DNA of 49,393 bases from Pelotomaculum isophthalicicum JI (GCF_029478095.1 NZ_JAKOAV010000026.1:1-49393); one strand, 5' to 3'; shown: positions 35,086-44,677, counted from the stretch's first letter. Notes: generated by a model from the letters alone, not told the origin. Program-made: numbers and translations.

Positions 35086-36666
35086 TTGCCGGATAAATAC
35101 ATGATAAATTTCGACTCCCGGGAGCTAAAACAGGAGGACGATGAATATATCATCCTGGGAAGCGGTATAGCCGGGTTGTATACTGCTTTAGCCGCTTCCG
35201 AAGCAGGTGGCTCGGTTACTGTGCTGACCAAGTACAACATGATGGATACCAGCACGGACAAAGCCCAGGGTGGAATTGCCGCCGCTCTCGGTGACAGCGA
35301 CTCGCCGTCTTTACATAGGGAGGATACTATTGTGGCCGGCGCCGGCCTGTGCGATGATGAGGCTGTGTCGGCGCTGGTCAACGAGGGGCCGCAACGGGTC
35401 AAAGAATTGATCGAAATGGGCGCTATTTTTGACTCTGACAGTCAAGGGCTGGCTCTGACGAGAGAGGGTGCCCACAGTCAGAGGCGGATTCTGCATGCCA
35501 GTGGTGACGCCACGGGCGCTGAAATCCAAAGGGTGTTGACTGAGCGCGTCAGGGAAAAGAAAATACGTGTTAAGGAAAACCACTATGTGGTGGACTTGCT
35601 TGTATGGAATAATACTTGTTATGGCGTGGTGGCGTTTGACCGGGATAATGACAGCTTAAAGATTTATCGCGGTAAGGTGGTAGTACTGGCCACGGGCGGG
35701 CTGGGCCGCTTGTTTGAGTTCAATACCAATCCCGAAATAGCGACCGGCGACGGCATAGCGATAGCCTTTCGTGCCGGGGCTGAAGTAATGGACATGGAGT
35801 TTATCCAATTTCACCCCACTGTGTTAAAACTGCCGGGCGCGCCGCCGTTTTTAATTTCTGAAGCGGTGCGCGGCGAAGGCGCCTACCTGCGCAACGTCGA
35901 TGGCCTGCGTTTTATGCCCCGCTATCATGACTTGCAGGAACTGGCGCCGCGGGATATCGTCGTGCGGGCGATGTTGAAGGAAATGGCCACGACCGGCGCT
36001 AATAAAGTATACCTTGATTTAGCTCATCTCGATCCTGAAGTGATAAAAAAACGTTTTCCAAATATTACTAAAACTTGTGCGACATACGGTTTGGATATAT
36101 CTGTCGACCCAATCCCGGTGGCTCCTGCCGCCCACTACATGATGGGCGGGGTGAAAACCAACCTTGTGGGTGAAACCAGTATCAAGGGTCTTTATGCTTG
36201 CGGTGAGGTTGCCTGTCAGGGGGTACACGGAGCCAATCGCCTGGCAAGCAACTCTTTGCTGGACGGGCTTGTTTTCGGAGGCCGGATCGTGGATGAAACC
36301 AGGCAGTTCCTAAAAACCTATCACCCCCGCCGTCCGGAGTTTGCCTGCGACTGGCTGCTGGAGCCGGTGAAAATAGATTTTGGAGAGTTGCGCAAAAAAC
36401 TTGAGGTCCTGATGGGCAGCAAGGTTGGTCCGGTGAGGAGCGGGCAGGGGTTAAAGGAGTCGCTGAACTTTTTTGATTCCTGGGGATACCTGGGACGACA
36501 CAGTGCGGAAAACGTCGAACAGATGGAAGTGAAGAACATGCTGCAGGTTGGCGAACTGGTGGCCGAAGCGGCCCTGGCGCGGCGCGAAAGCCGTGGCGGT
36601 CACTACCGGGTGGATTATCCCGACAATTCCCGGCGCTGGCAGAAGCATATTATCTTTAGACGATAA
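35086..36666 (+). CDS. nadB: L-aspartate oxidase
   Basis: This 526-aa flavoprotein oxidises aspartate to iminoaspartate for NadA. The FAD motif GSGIAG is at 25-30. Family motifs DKAQGGIAAALGD, the substrate-site DMEFIQFHPT and RLASNSLLDGLVFG are present. Start TTG 35086 has GAGGAGG at 7-nt spacing. A terminator follows, so nadA-nadB is a closed unit and nadC, usually third, is displaced by about 3 kb. Confidence 0.95.
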   Translation: MPDKYMINFDSRELKQEDDEYIILGSGIAGLYTALAASEAGGSVTVLTKYNMMDTSTDKAQGGIAAALGDSDSPSLHREDTIVAGAGLCDDEAVSALVNEGPQRVKELIEMGAIFDSDSQGLALTREGAHSQRRILHASGDATGAEIQRVLTERVREKKIRVKENHYVVDLLVWNNTCYGVVAFDRDNDSLKIYRGKVVVLATGGLGRLFEFNTNPEIATGDGIAIAFRAGAEVMDMEFIQFHPTVLKLPGAPPFLISEAVRGEGAYLRNVDGLRFMPRYHDLQELAPRDIVVRAMLKEMATTGANKVYLDLAHLDPEVIKKRFPNITKTCATYGLDISVDPIPVAPAAHYMMGGVKTNLVGETSIKGLYACGEVACQGVHGANRLASNSLLDGLVFGGRIVDETRQFLKTYHPRRPEFACDWLLEPVKIDFGELRKKLEVLMGSKVGPVRSGQGLKESLNFFDSWGYLGRHSAENVEQMEVKNMLQVGELVAEAALARRESRGGHYRVDYPDNSRRWQKHIIFRR

Positions 36667-36678
36667 AATAAAGTTAAA

Positions 36679-36708
36679 AGGGGCTGACTTTTCGGTCAGC
36701 CTTTTTTC
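36679..36708 (+). terminator. Rho-independent terminator after nadB
   Basis: A 7-bp stem (36682-36688 with 36695-36701) with TTTTCG loop and a T6 tail lies 15 nt after the nadB stop. Confidence 0.9.
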
Positions 36709-36797
36709 AATTATTTACTGTTTACCGGAGGATAAGCGGCTTTTAAGTCGAAATATATAATTGTTCAGTCTTTAGCATTTGACGGGAGGGATACATC

Positions 36798-38567
36798 TTG
36801 TTCAAAAGCATCAAGTCAAAAATTCTCGCTTTGCTGTTACTGGCAGTAATGGTGTTAATAGCCACCAATCTAATCGCTGTTGTTGCCGCCAGGCGGGACC
36901 AGGCTGAGCAGTTGCGTATCGCTCTTCAGGATAGTGCTTTAGCCAACAGTAAGATGGTTGATGAAAGAATCCGGAGGCATATTGACAGGTTAAGCGTACT
37001 GGCAAATACCGCTACGGTTAAAGGTGACGACAAGAATGCGGCGCAGGCTTACTTGCTTGCTGAACTCAATCGTGATTTAAACCAGGAAGGATATTATTTT
37101 GATTTGATATCTCTGGCGGATTTAGACGGAACAGCGTTTGCCGTTGACGGCAGCAGGGTGGATGCGTCCGACCGGGCATACTTTCAGGCAGTCTTGAACG
37201 GACAGGACATTGTTGTGTCCGAGCCCATTATTTCCAGAAGTGGCGGTAAAATATCGGTAGCCATCGGGATGGCGGTGAAAAGGGACGGCCGGTTGTTTCG
37301 CGTGTTGATCGGCCTGATGAGCCTGGAAAGGCTTTCTGACGAGGTGGCTGCCATGAGACACGGGGAAAATGGGCGTGCTTATATTATTGACGCCAATGGC
37401 ACGTGTATCGCCCACCCGGACAAAGAATTGCTCGGTGTGGATTTTTCGAAAACCGGTGGACCAGTAACACAGCAAATGGCGGATATGATTAAAACAATGA
37501 TAATAGATAAAGCTGGTGTGGCAGAATACGGCTTTATGGGAGTCAACTCCATTCTAAATTACCAGCCAATTCCGTCGACCGGCTGGATCCTGGCGGTGGT
37601 AGCCGACCGCAATGAGGTTTTTGCCGCAGTTGACAACCTGACCCGGCAACTCACCGCAATAATCGTAATTACCACGTTGCTGTTACTGATTTTGGGCTGG
37701 TATTTTACCAGTAAAACAGTTCAGCCGATCAGTGACCTGATTACCGCAACCAGCCGGGTGGCCCAGGGTGACCTGGATACGGAAATAGTTGTAGATACCG
37801 GTGATGAGATCGGTTACTTGGCCCGGTCTTTTGACCAGATGCGACAGGACACTAAGGAGTTGGTTAACAATATTGCCGTAGCCGGCAACCGGGTGTCCGA
37901 TATAGCTAAAGCGCTGGCTGTCAAGGCTGACCAAACCGCGGCGGCGGTTCAAAACGCGGGAATACCGGTATCCGGCGCGGGCAAAGCCGGAACAGGCCCT
38001 GGAGGCGGAGAAGCCGGCGCAGTCTCTTTCCGCACGGAGCATGATCGTCAAGGTATCGATAATGTTGTAAATACGATGCGGGAAATAGAACGTTCAGCCA
38101 ACCAGGTGACAGCGTCACTGAACACTTTAAACCAAGCTATTGATGATGTGGGGCAGTTCGTGGAAGCGATCAACGCTATAGCCGGTCAGACCAATAAGCT
38201 GGCTTTGGACGCCGCTGTTGAAGCCACCCGGGCCGGCGAGGCGGGTAAAGGGTTTACTGTGGTTGCCGATGAAGTGCGCAATCTGGCTGAAAGTTCTGCT
38301 GAGTCGGCTGCGGAAATCAGCCGGTTGATCAGCAGGATTGTCAGTGAAGTAAAGCAGCAATCAGCTGCTGTGGTTGTCTCGGAAGACGGTAAGAAAAAGA
38401 TGCCGCGAAATGAACGGATGATGCAGCATGTTAACCAGTCGTTGGCCGCCATCATTGGACTGGTGCAGGATTTAAGCGAGAAGGCCAAGGATGTGGCCGT
38501 TGCTGCTGAACAAGTGGGAAGAGCAGGACAGGATGTTGATGATGCCGGGAATAACTCAAGAAGTTGA
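36798..38567 (+). CDS. Methyl-accepting chemotaxis protein with decayed signalling end
   Basis: This 589-aa receptor has a membrane helix (about 8-30), an extracytoplasmic Cache-type sensor (about 35-280), a second helix (about 285-305), HAMP (about 305-360) and a signalling domain. The hairpin tip [43 protein letters not shown] is recognisable. Two stretches (about 383-412 and 530-545) look out of frame relative to the family while the next frame reads better, suggesting paired compensating indels. The C-terminus stops early, in a frame different from the one that continues the coiled coil. It is probably impaired, or the sequence contains errors. TTG 36798 follows GGGAGGG. Confidence 0.8.
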   Translation: MFKSIKSKILALLLLAVMVLIATNLIAVVAARRDQAEQLRIALQDSALANSKMVDERIRRHIDRLSVLANTATVKGDDKNAAQAYLLAELNRDLNQEGYYFDLISLADLDGTAFAVDGSRVDASDRAYFQAVLNGQDIVVSEPIISRSGGKISVAIGMAVKRDGRLFRVLIGLMSLERLSDEVAAMRHGENGRAYIIDANGTCIAHPDKELLGVDFSKTGGPVTQQMADMIKTMIIDKAGVAEYGFMGVNSILNYQPIPSTGWILAVVADRNEVFAAVDNLTRQLTAIIVITTLLLLILGWYFTSKTVQPISDLITATSRVAQGDLDTEIVVDTGDEIGYLARSFDQMRQDTKELVNNIAVAGNRVSDIAKALAVKADQTAAAVQNAGIPVSGAGKAGTGPGGGEAGAVSFRTEHDRQGIDNVVNTMREIERSANQVTASLNTLNQAIDDVGQFVEAINAIAGQTNKLALDAAVEATRAGEAGKGFTVVADEVRNLAESSAESAAEISRLISRIVSEVKQQSAAVVVSEDGKKKMPRNERMMQHVNQSLAAIIGLVQDLSEKAKDVAVAAEQVGRAGQDVDDAGNNSRS

Positions 38568-38593
38568 CAATCTTAAATTGTTAGCGGTATACT
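38564..38593 (+). promoter_or_regulatory. Sigma-A promoter of the lipoprotein-nadC unit
   Basis: TTGACA (38564-38569) and TATACT (38588-38593) with an 18-nt spacer overlap the chemotaxis-receptor stop codon. It would drive the lipoprotein gene and nadC independently of nadAB. Confidence 0.7.
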
Positions 38594-38641
38594 TTCGTAA
38601 CAGTTCATATAAGATAGCATTTGTTGGGAGTGGGAAGGCAG

Positions 38642-39709
38642 TTGAAAAATAAATCGTTGAAGATTATTTCGTTATATATATGTTTATTTGCGGTGATAAC
38701 AGTTATATTTACAGGCTGTTCATGGTGGCCTGTCGGGGTTGGTAGAACAGGCAGCCCGCTGGTGATAAAAGTTGAAGATTTTAGTATTTTTCTTTTTGAA
38801 TCTTCAGAGGAAATTTACCGGGCGAACGTAAAGGATCAGGCAATGTGGGCCGGGCTAAAGGAGAAAGCCATCGGCGACGCGGAATATGCCGGACATTATA
38901 GCTGGCTGTATGACACCTATAGTGGTTGGGACGAACACCGCCGCACCCAGTTAAAAACAATCCTGGCCAATTACGACCCGCAGTATATGATTGAATGTTT
39001 GATCCAGGACGGAAAACAAACAGCGAGTTTTGATGAGATCATTAAATTTATCCGTGAGGAACGGTGTTTTAGGAATCAAAGAGATTTGCTGGTGGATTTT
39101 TATTCATGGTACGGCGCTAATTGCGCCTTGCCGCATTATGAGCAAATTAAACCGCTTTTGCAGCGGAAGGTCGATAAAACAATGGCTATGGTTGATAAAA
39201 ACTTCGATATCGTCAACTTTATAGAAAAGGAAACCGGTATTCGCCAGAAGAAAAAGCTGCAAAACGTTGAGCTTCAATTAAATATGAGAATTATCGGGAT
39301 GTCGGTTTTTTCGCGGAAAAAGGACACCATAACAACTGTCCAGTGGAACAGGACTCCTGAAAAGATCTGGACTGCGGTATTTAATGAATTTAGCGCGCCA
39401 TTTTTCGAAACATTTACAGATACCTGGTCGTTTAAGTATATGGCCCGAAAGCTGAAAAAAGATGAAAAGCTAGCAGGCAAGTATAAGGATGATATTCCTT
39501 ATACTTGGGAAGGGTGGATAGAAGAAAATTTGACCGAAGGCTTTGCCAGATATCTGGTTGTCCGCAAAGGGATTACCAGGGATTTGGGCGAAGGGTCTTA
39601 TGTTTTTGACAAGGAATATGCCCAGACGCTGACTAGCAGTTTTGATCCGCAGAAGACCTCATTGAAAGAGTTTACTGTAAATTATATAAAGAAAACTTAT
39701 GATATTTAA
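38642..39709 (+). CDS. Lipoprotein, degenerate gluzincin-like (DUF4932-like)
   Basis: This 355-aa protein has a lipoprotein signal ending FTGC (C26). Around residues 248-258 the sequence NEFSAPFFETF resembles the HEFSHPF zinc motif of DUF4932-type putative peptidases, but both histidines are replaced (N248, A252). Downstream ENLTEGFARYLV (about 296-307) resembles the third-ligand glutamate region. It may be a pseudo-enzyme, binding but not cleaving. The family link is by eye only. TTG 38642 follows GGGAGTGGGAAGG; TTG 38621 is less likely. It lies 23 nt before nadC with its own promoter upstream. Confidence 0.7.
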   Translation: MKNKSLKIISLYICLFAVITVIFTGCSWWPVGVGRTGSPLVIKVEDFSIFLFESSEEIYRANVKDQAMWAGLKEKAIGDAEYAGHYSWLYDTYSGWDEHRRTQLKTILANYDPQYMIECLIQDGKQTASFDEIIKFIREERCFRNQRDLLVDFYSWYGANCALPHYEQIKPLLQRKVDKTMAMVDKNFDIVNFIEKETGIRQKKKLQNVELQLNMRIIGMSVFSRKKDTITTVQWNRTPEKIWTAVFNEFSAPFFETFTDTWSFKYMARKLKKDEKLAGKYKDDIPYTWEGWIEENLTEGFARYLVVRKGITRDLGEGSYVFDKEYAQTLTSSFDPQKTSLKEFTVNYIKKTYDI

Positions 39710-39732
39710 TCTGGTGGAACGGGGGGCGTTCA

Positions 39733-40590
39733 TTGGAGTTTAACGTGATTGAATTGCGTAAACTGATCGTAGATTGCTTAAATGAAGATATCGGTACCGG
39801 AGATTTGACCACCAACAGTATCGTTCCCGCAGATGCCGTTTCAACCGGTTATATTAAGGCCAAGGGAAACGGTACGTTAGCGGGGATGCAGGTGGTGGAT
39901 GAGGTCTTCCGTTGTCTTGACCCGGCATTGCAATTTCAAGCACGGGCTGGTGACGGTGAGCTTGTAGAGCGTGGCCGGGTGTTGGCTGAGGTTAGCGGCA
40001 ACGCGCGGGCAATCCTGACCGGTGAGCGGCTGGCGCTGAATTTTCTCCAGCGCCTTTCGGGAATTGCCACTAAGACAGCTCATTTAGTAAAATTAGTGGC
40101 TGGTACAAGGTCGCGTATTATAGATACCAGGAAAACCACACCTGGTTTGAGAATGCTGGAAAAATACGCTGTCAGGGTGGGTGGTGGACACAATCATCGC
40201 TTTGGCTTGTATGACGCCGTACTGATTAAGGACAATCATATTAAAATAGCGGGTGGTATCACCAATGCAGTAAAAGCGGCCAGACGGGCCAGCCCCCATA
40301 CCGCGAAAATTGAAGTTGAAGTAGAGAGCCTGGCACAGTTGAGAGAGGCGCTGGAAGTCAAGTCTGACATTATTATGCTGGACAACATGACTGTGGAGAT
40401 GATGCGTGAGGCCGTGGCGATTGTGGCAGGCCGGGCGCTGGTGGAAGCGTCAGGTGGTGTCACCGAGGAAAATATCCAGGCGGTAGCGTCGGCCGGCGTT
40501 GACCTGATCTCAGTTGGGGCGTTAACTCATTCGGTTAAATCTCTTGATATCAGCCTGGATTTAGTAGAAATAAAGCTCGATAAACGTTAA
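39733..40590 (+). CDS. nadC: Nicotinate-nucleotide pyrophosphorylase (carboxylating)
   Basis: This 285-aa enzyme converts quinolinate and PRPP to nicotinate mononucleotide. Family motifs EDIGTGDLTT, GERLALNFLQRLSGIAT, DTRKTTPGLRMLEKYAVRVGG and HRFGLYDAVLIKDNH are intact and contain the substrate-binding Arg and Lys residues. Start TTG 39733 follows GGGGGGCG. It completes the nadA-nadB-nadC pathway despite being separated from nadB by two unrelated genes. Confidence 0.96.
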   Translation: MEFNVIELRKLIVDCLNEDIGTGDLTTNSIVPADAVSTGYIKAKGNGTLAGMQVVDEVFRCLDPALQFQARAGDGELVERGRVLAEVSGNARAILTGERLALNFLQRLSGIATKTAHLVKLVAGTRSRIIDTRKTTPGLRMLEKYAVRVGGGHNHRFGLYDAVLIKDNHIKIAGGITNAVKAARRASPHTAKIEVEVESLAQLREALEVKSDIIMLDNMTVEMMREAVAIVAGRALVEASGGVTEENIQAVASAGVDLISVGALTHSVKSLDISLDLVEIKLDKR

Positions 40591-40657
40591 CTTTATCAGT
40601 AATAAATGTTGACGTTTTATGGGCAAAAGATTAGAATATCTTACGGGAGTGGTTATT

Positions 40658-41629
40658 TTGAAAAGGGCTATTCTCCGGCTTCTAAAAGAGTTCCGGCCCG
40701 AATATGTTTCCGGTGAAGACATATGTAAAAAATTCAATGTAACCAGGACCGCGGTCTGGAAGCATATACAGGCCTTACGGGAGGATGGGTATGAAATTGA
40801 AGCCCGTCCGCGCGCGGGCTATTCACTAGTTAGTGTTCCGGACAGGCTTTATGCCGAGGAGATTCTGGACGGGCTGAACAGTAAGTTTTTCGGTCATGAG
40901 GTTTATTATTATGACAGTGTTTCTTCTACGAATGATGTGGCTAAGGAATTAGCCTTACAAGGTGCGCGTGACGGCTCGCTTGTTGTTGCCGAGGAGCAGA
41001 CCGGGGGTAAAGGCCGGTTGGGTAGGGAATGGTATTCGCCTAAGTATAAGGATATTAAATTTTCCTTGCTCCTCTATCCGCCCGTCAATCCTTCCGAGGC
41101 ATCTCAAGTGACCATGGTGACGGCGGTAGCCATGGCTCTGGCGGTTAGAAAAAAGACAGGGGTGCCTGCGGGCATCAAGTGGCCGAACGATCTGCTGGTG
41201 GAGGGCAGGAAGATCTGTGGCATCCTCACTGAAATGAGCGCTGAATTGGATAAAATTAATTATCTGGTGGTAGGCGCCGGCCTGAATGTCAACCAGGAGC
41301 TTGCTGATTTTCCTGAAGAAGTGCGTGATATTGCTACCTCTCTGAAGGTGGAAAAGGGGGTTGAGCTAGCCCGGGTCAGTTTGCTGCAGGCAATACTGGA
41401 GGAGTATGAACAATGGTATATGCTTTGGCTGGAACAGGGCTTTTCAGTAATTCTAGCCAAATGGAAAGAGTTGTCTGTTTCATTGCATTGTCCGGTACGT
41501 ATCCATACCTTGAATAAATCCTGGGAGGGTTGGGCGGAAGATGTGGACGCTGACGGAGCGCTGTTGTTGCGTCTCCCGGACGGCGGGCTGCAGCGGCTGA
41601 TAGCAGGCGACGTCTCATTGCGGGTGTAA
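40658..41629 (+). CDS. birA: Biotin protein ligase / biotin operon repressor
   Basis: This 323-aa bifunctional protein has an N-terminal winged helix (about 1-60; VTRTAVWKHIQALREDGYEIE) and a ligase domain with GGKGRLGR (116-123), which binds biotinyl-AMP, and KWPNDLL. It attaches biotin to carboxylase subunits and, when loaded with biotinyl-AMP, represses biotin genes. TTG 40658 after GGGAGTGG gives the usual start; ATG 40619 would add 13 residues. bioY follows, with a candidate BirA operator in between. Confidence 0.93.
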   Translation: MKRAILRLLKEFRPEYVSGEDICKKFNVTRTAVWKHIQALREDGYEIEARPRAGYSLVSVPDRLYAEEILDGLNSKFFGHEVYYYDSVSSTNDVAKELALQGARDGSLVVAEEQTGGKGRLGREWYSPKYKDIKFSLLLYPPVNPSEASQVTMVTAVAMALAVRKKTGVPAGIKWPNDLLVEGRKICGILTEMSAELDKINYLVVGAGLNVNQELADFPEEVRDIATSLKVEKGVELARVSLLQAILEEYEQWYMLWLEQGFSVILAKWKELSVSLHCPVRIHTLNKSWEGWAEDVDADGALLLRLPDGGLQRLIAGDVSLRV

Positions 41630-41643
41630 AAATTTTAATTTAA

Positions 41644-41674
41644 ATGTCAACTTTATTGTGGGTGATGGTTTACG
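41644..41674. promoter_or_regulatory. Candidate BirA operator upstream of bioY
   Basis: ATGTCAACT (41644-41652) and GGTTTACG (41667-41674) are separated by 14 nt, close to the Firmicute BirA pattern TTGTAAACC-N14/15-GGTTTACAA. The left arm is weaker. It fits biotin-dependent control of the transporter gene. Confidence 0.5.
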
Positions 41675-41703
41675 CATTGTGGCGGGCGGGATAGTGTTTA
41701 AGA

Positions 41704-41832
41704 AGTCAGGAGTCAGTAGTCAGGAGTCAGGAGTCAGAAGACAAGAGACAAGGAGTTAGGAATCAAGGAATTAGAATAAAAGGATGGTTAGTTTGTTGTT
41801 TTATATTATTCTGAATTCTGACTCCTGAATAC
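41704..41832. repeat. Heptamer-repeat array with inverted copy, upstream of bioY
   Basis: About eleven consecutive 7-bp units start at 41704 with AGTCAGG/AGTCAGT and decay stepwise (AGACAAG twice, then GAGTTAG and more divergent units) to about 41780. An inverted copy at 41807-41832 pairs perfectly over 13 bp (41727-41739 with 41816-41828). The element lies between the BirA operator candidate and bioY. Confidence 0.8.
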
Positions 41833-41858
41833 TTATTTTACAGGGGGAGGTTGATTTT

Positions 41859-42431
41859 ATGTCCAGGTTTTCAGCGCGTGATATTACTATGACCGCGGTT
41901 TTTGCCGCAATGGCGGTAGTTGCCGCCATGCTGGTGCGCTACGCCGGTTCTGTTGTGCCTTTTAGTCTTATGCCTTTTGTGGTTATGCTTGCGGGTGGCT
42001 TGTTAGGACCACGCCTGGGGGCGCTGAGTATTGTTGTATATATTTTGCTGGGTTTGGTAGGTTTACCGGTATTTGCCACCGCTCCCTTTGGCGGGCCGTC
42101 ATATGTTTTTCAACCGACTTTTGGCTTCCTGCTTGGTTTTATCGGAAGCGCATATGTTATCGGCGCTCTGCTAAAAAATCCGGAAAAGAGAAGTTACGCG
42201 CGCTATTTTATTGCTATGCTTGCCGGAATAATAGTTTATAATGTGGTTGGATTGCCTTATCTTTATGCTATTTTGACTTTTTATCTGGGTAAAACTTATT
42301 CTGTGATGCAAGTTTTGAAAATCGGTTTCATCCCATTCATTACCCTTGACCTGGTTAAAGCGGCAGTGGCCACGGTACTGGCCAGGGCGGTCTACCGGAG
42401 GTTGGACGCATACGGTGTCGACCGGACATGA
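41859..42431 (+). CDS. bioY: Biotin transporter substrate-binding protein BioY
   Basis: This 190-aa membrane protein is the S-component of an ECF biotin transporter. It has about six hydrophobic helices, the conserved VPFSLMPFVVMLAGGLLGPRLG and GLVGLPVFA, and the PTFGFLLGF stretch. Energising ATPases are not in the window and are presumably shared. ATG 41859 follows GGGGGAGG. It stands alone behind a repeat array and a likely BirA site, consistent with biotin repression. Confidence 0.93.
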   Translation: MSRFSARDITMTAVFAAMAVVAAMLVRYAGSVVPFSLMPFVVMLAGGLLGPRLGALSIVVYILLGLVGLPVFATAPFGGPSYVFQPTFGFLLGFIGSAYVIGALLKNPEKRSYARYFIAMLAGIIVYNVVGLPYLYAILTFYLGKTYSVMQVLKIGFIPFITLDLVKAAVATVLARAVYRRLDAYGVDRT

Positions 42432-42551
42432 ACCGCGTCGTATGCCAAAAGGTCTTGATAGACTGATTCATTGTTTTTTTTCTTAATAAAAGGAGTATTT
42501 TAATATATGAAGAATTAATTTACCAGATTGCAATGAGGAGTTGGTTACATA

Positions 42552-42833
42552 ATGCTCCGTCTGGTTAATGTCATGGAAATTCTAGTACGGGAGACTATTG
42601 ACGACATCCTGAGAAATTATCAGGAAATATGCAAGTGTGAACGCTGCAAGTTAGACATGGCGGCGATTGCGCTGAACAAGCTGTCTCCTTCCTACGTGGT
42701 TACGGCGGAAGGTGAGGTTTTGTTGAGGGTGGGTTCCTTGAAACAACAAAACAAAGTGGATATTATCAGGGTTGTAACTGAAGCCATTGATATTGTGAGC
42801 AAAAAACCGCACCATTTAAGGGAAGAAAACTGA
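42552..42833 (+). CDS. ComFB-like protein
   Basis: This 93-aa protein matches late-competence ComFB-type proteins: NVMEILVRETIDDIL, then a CKCERCKLDMAAIALNKLSPSYV segment with two CxxC-like cysteines that may bind zinc. In cyanobacteria ComFB proteins bind cyclic di-nucleotides; whether this one does is not visible from sequence. A stand-alone gene between bioY and coaX with a GAGGAG site upstream. Confidence 0.82.
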   Translation: MLRLVNVMEILVRETIDDILRNYQEICKCERCKLDMAAIALNKLSPSYVVTAEGEVLLRVGSLKQQNKVDIIRVVTEAIDIVSKKPHHLREEN

Positions 42834-42857
42834 AACTTGATGAATCTGAGCCACAGG

Positions 42858-42886
42858 TTGCACCTTGCCGGGCTCTTTGGTAAAAT
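42858..42886 (+). promoter_or_regulatory. Sigma-A promoter of coaX-dusB
   Basis: TTGCAC (42858-42863) and TAAAAT (42881-42886) with a 17-nt spacer, about 50 nt before the coaX start. Confidence 0.6.
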
Positions 42887-42935
42887 TGTATGGTGACATT
42901 CTACAGTAGCATTTTACATGAAAGCGGGGACGGAA

Positions 42936-43706
42936 ATGATCCTGGTTTTTGATGTCGGCAATACAAATATAGTTCTGGGAGTCTACAGAGGCAGCGAATT
43001 AGTGGCGGACTGGCGAATATCCACAAGACGTGAACGCACAGCCGACGAATATGGGATCATGCTTAAAGAATTGTTCGCTATCTCAAAACTTGAGATGAGT
43101 TCAATTAAAGCCACAGTAATTTCCACGGTGGTTCCGCCACTGACGTTCACATTGGAGAGAACATGTCAAAAGTATTTTGAGCTTACACCACTGATCGTAG
43201 GCCCGGGCATTAAGACAGGGCTTCCGGTTCATTATGAAAATCCCAGAGAGGTAGGAGCGGACCGTATCGTCAATGCAGTTGCCGGTATTGAACTGTACGG
43301 CTGCCCGCTGATCATAATAGATTTTGGAACAGCCACGACCTATTGCGCTATTAACTCAAGGGGCGAATATCTGGGCGGGGCGATCGCACCTGGTATCGGC
43401 ATATCTACGGAAGCGCTTTTCGCGCGGGCGGCTAAGCTGCCCAGGGTCGAATTGGTTAAACCGCCCTCTGTTATCGGGAAAAACACTGTCACAAGCATGC
43501 AGTCCGGTATTTTCTACGGGTTTGTCGGGCAAGTCGATGAAATTATCAGGCGGATGAAAAAAGAATTAGGTGAAAATGCCAAAGCCATTGCCACTGGCGG
43601 TCTTGCCAGGCTGATTGCCCAGGAAAGCTCGGAAATTGACCGGGTGGACTCTTTCCTGACCCTGACCGGGTTGCGTTTAATTTACGAGAGGAATTTACCG
43701 AAATGA
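42936..43706 (+). CDS. coaX: Type III pantothenate kinase
   Basis: This 256-aa ASKHA-fold kinase phosphorylates pantothenate, the first step to coenzyme A, using the product of panBCD. The phosphate loop [11 protein letters not shown] is at the N-terminus, and the IDFGTATTY and GGAIAPGI motifs follow. ATG 42936 with GGGGACGGA is preferred over ATG 42918. The stop overlaps the dusB start by 4 nt, so the two are co-translated. Confidence 0.96.
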   Translation: MILVFDVGNTNIVLGVYRGSELVADWRISTRRERTADEYGIMLKELFAISKLEMSSIKATVISTVVPPLTFTLERTCQKYFELTPLIVGPGIKTGLPVHYENPREVGADRIVNAVAGIELYGCPLIIIDFGTATTYCAINSRGEYLGGAIAPGIGISTEALFARAAKLPRVELVKPPSVIGKNTVTSMQSGIFYGFVGQVDEIIRRMKKELGENAKAIATGGLARLIAQESSEIDRVDSFLTLTGLRLIYERNLPK

Positions 43707-44677
43707 GGATCGGACAAGTTATGCTGGCCAATCCGGTGATATCCGCCCCGATGGCGGGCATTACCGACAAGGCCTTCCGGATATTAGCCCGAGAGGTGGG
43801 ATGCGGCCTGGTCTGCACCGAAATGGTGAGCGACCAGGCTCTTTTATATGGTAATCCGAAGACCTGTGAAATGCTAAACCTGGCTGGTGAGCGCGGCCCG
43901 TTAAGTGTTCAAATCTTCGGCTCGAACCCCGTTTATATGTCCATGGCGGCGCAAATTGCGGAAAGCCGCGGCGCTGCTATTATTGACATCAATATGGGAT
44001 GTCCGACACCCAAAATTGTCAAGAACGGTGAAGGGGCGGCGCTGATGAGGAATCCTCAATTAGCGGCTGAAATTGTCAGGGCAGTGGTCGAGCGGGTGCA
44101 GATCCCGGTAACGGTTAAGATGCGTAAAGGCTGGGATGAAGAGTCGGTAAACGCTGTAGAAATGGCAAAACTGTTAACCTGTGAGGGTGCCGCGGCATTA
44201 ACCGTACATGGCCGCACGCGGTCACAGTTTTATACCGGGAAGGCGGACTGGGAAATAATCGCCGCGGTGAAAAAGGCTGTGGACGTGCCGGTAATCGGCA
44301 ACGGCGACATCCGACGTCCGGAAGATGCTTTGTTAATGATGGAGCAGACAGGCTGTGACGGGATTATGATTGGCCGGGCTGCCTTAGGTAACCCATGGAT
44401 ATTTGCCAGGACGTTGCATTTTTTGGAAACCGGCATGATTTTACCTGAGCCCGGGCCGGGAGAACGGGTGACGATAGCCCTGCGGCACTTGAACTTACTT
44501 ATAGAAAACAAGGGTGAGAAAGTGGCTGTGCGGGAGATGCGCAAGCATGCCGCCTGGTACACCAGAGGACAGCGGGGCGCGGCGAAGGTGAGGGAAAAGA
44601 TTAATAGAGCCGGATCTAAAGAGGAACTGGAAAAGATATTAAATTTGAGTTTATGTGGTACTTGCGAAGAGTGGTAA
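43703..44677 (+). CDS. dusB: tRNA-dihydrouridine synthase
   Basis: This 324-aa FMN enzyme reduces specific uridines in tRNA. Motifs [31 protein letters not shown] with the catalytic cysteine, [11 protein letters not shown] and GNGDI are present. Length and pairing with coaX or lysS regions are typical in Firmicutes. Subfamily B is assigned by similarity; the exact tRNA position is not certain. Confidence 0.93.
   Translation: MRIGQVMLANPVISAPMAGITDKAFRILAREVGCGLVCTEMVSDQALLYGNPKTCEMLNLAGERGPLSVQIFGSNPVYMSMAAQIAESRGAAIIDINMGCPTPKIVKNGEGAALMRNPQLAAEIVRAVVERVQIPVTVKMRKGWDEESVNAVEMAKLLTCEGAAALTVHGRTRSQFYTGKADWEIIAAVKKAVDVPVIGNGDIRRPEDALLMMEQTGCDGIMIGRAALGNPWIFARTLHFLETGMILPEPGPGERVTIALRHLNLLIENKGEKVAVREMRKHAAWYTRGQRGAAKVREKINRAGSKEELEKILNLSLCGTCEEW

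Noticed and set aside
41704-41780. Possible CRISPR array
   Set aside because: The repeat unit is 7 bp with no spacers and no cas genes nearby.
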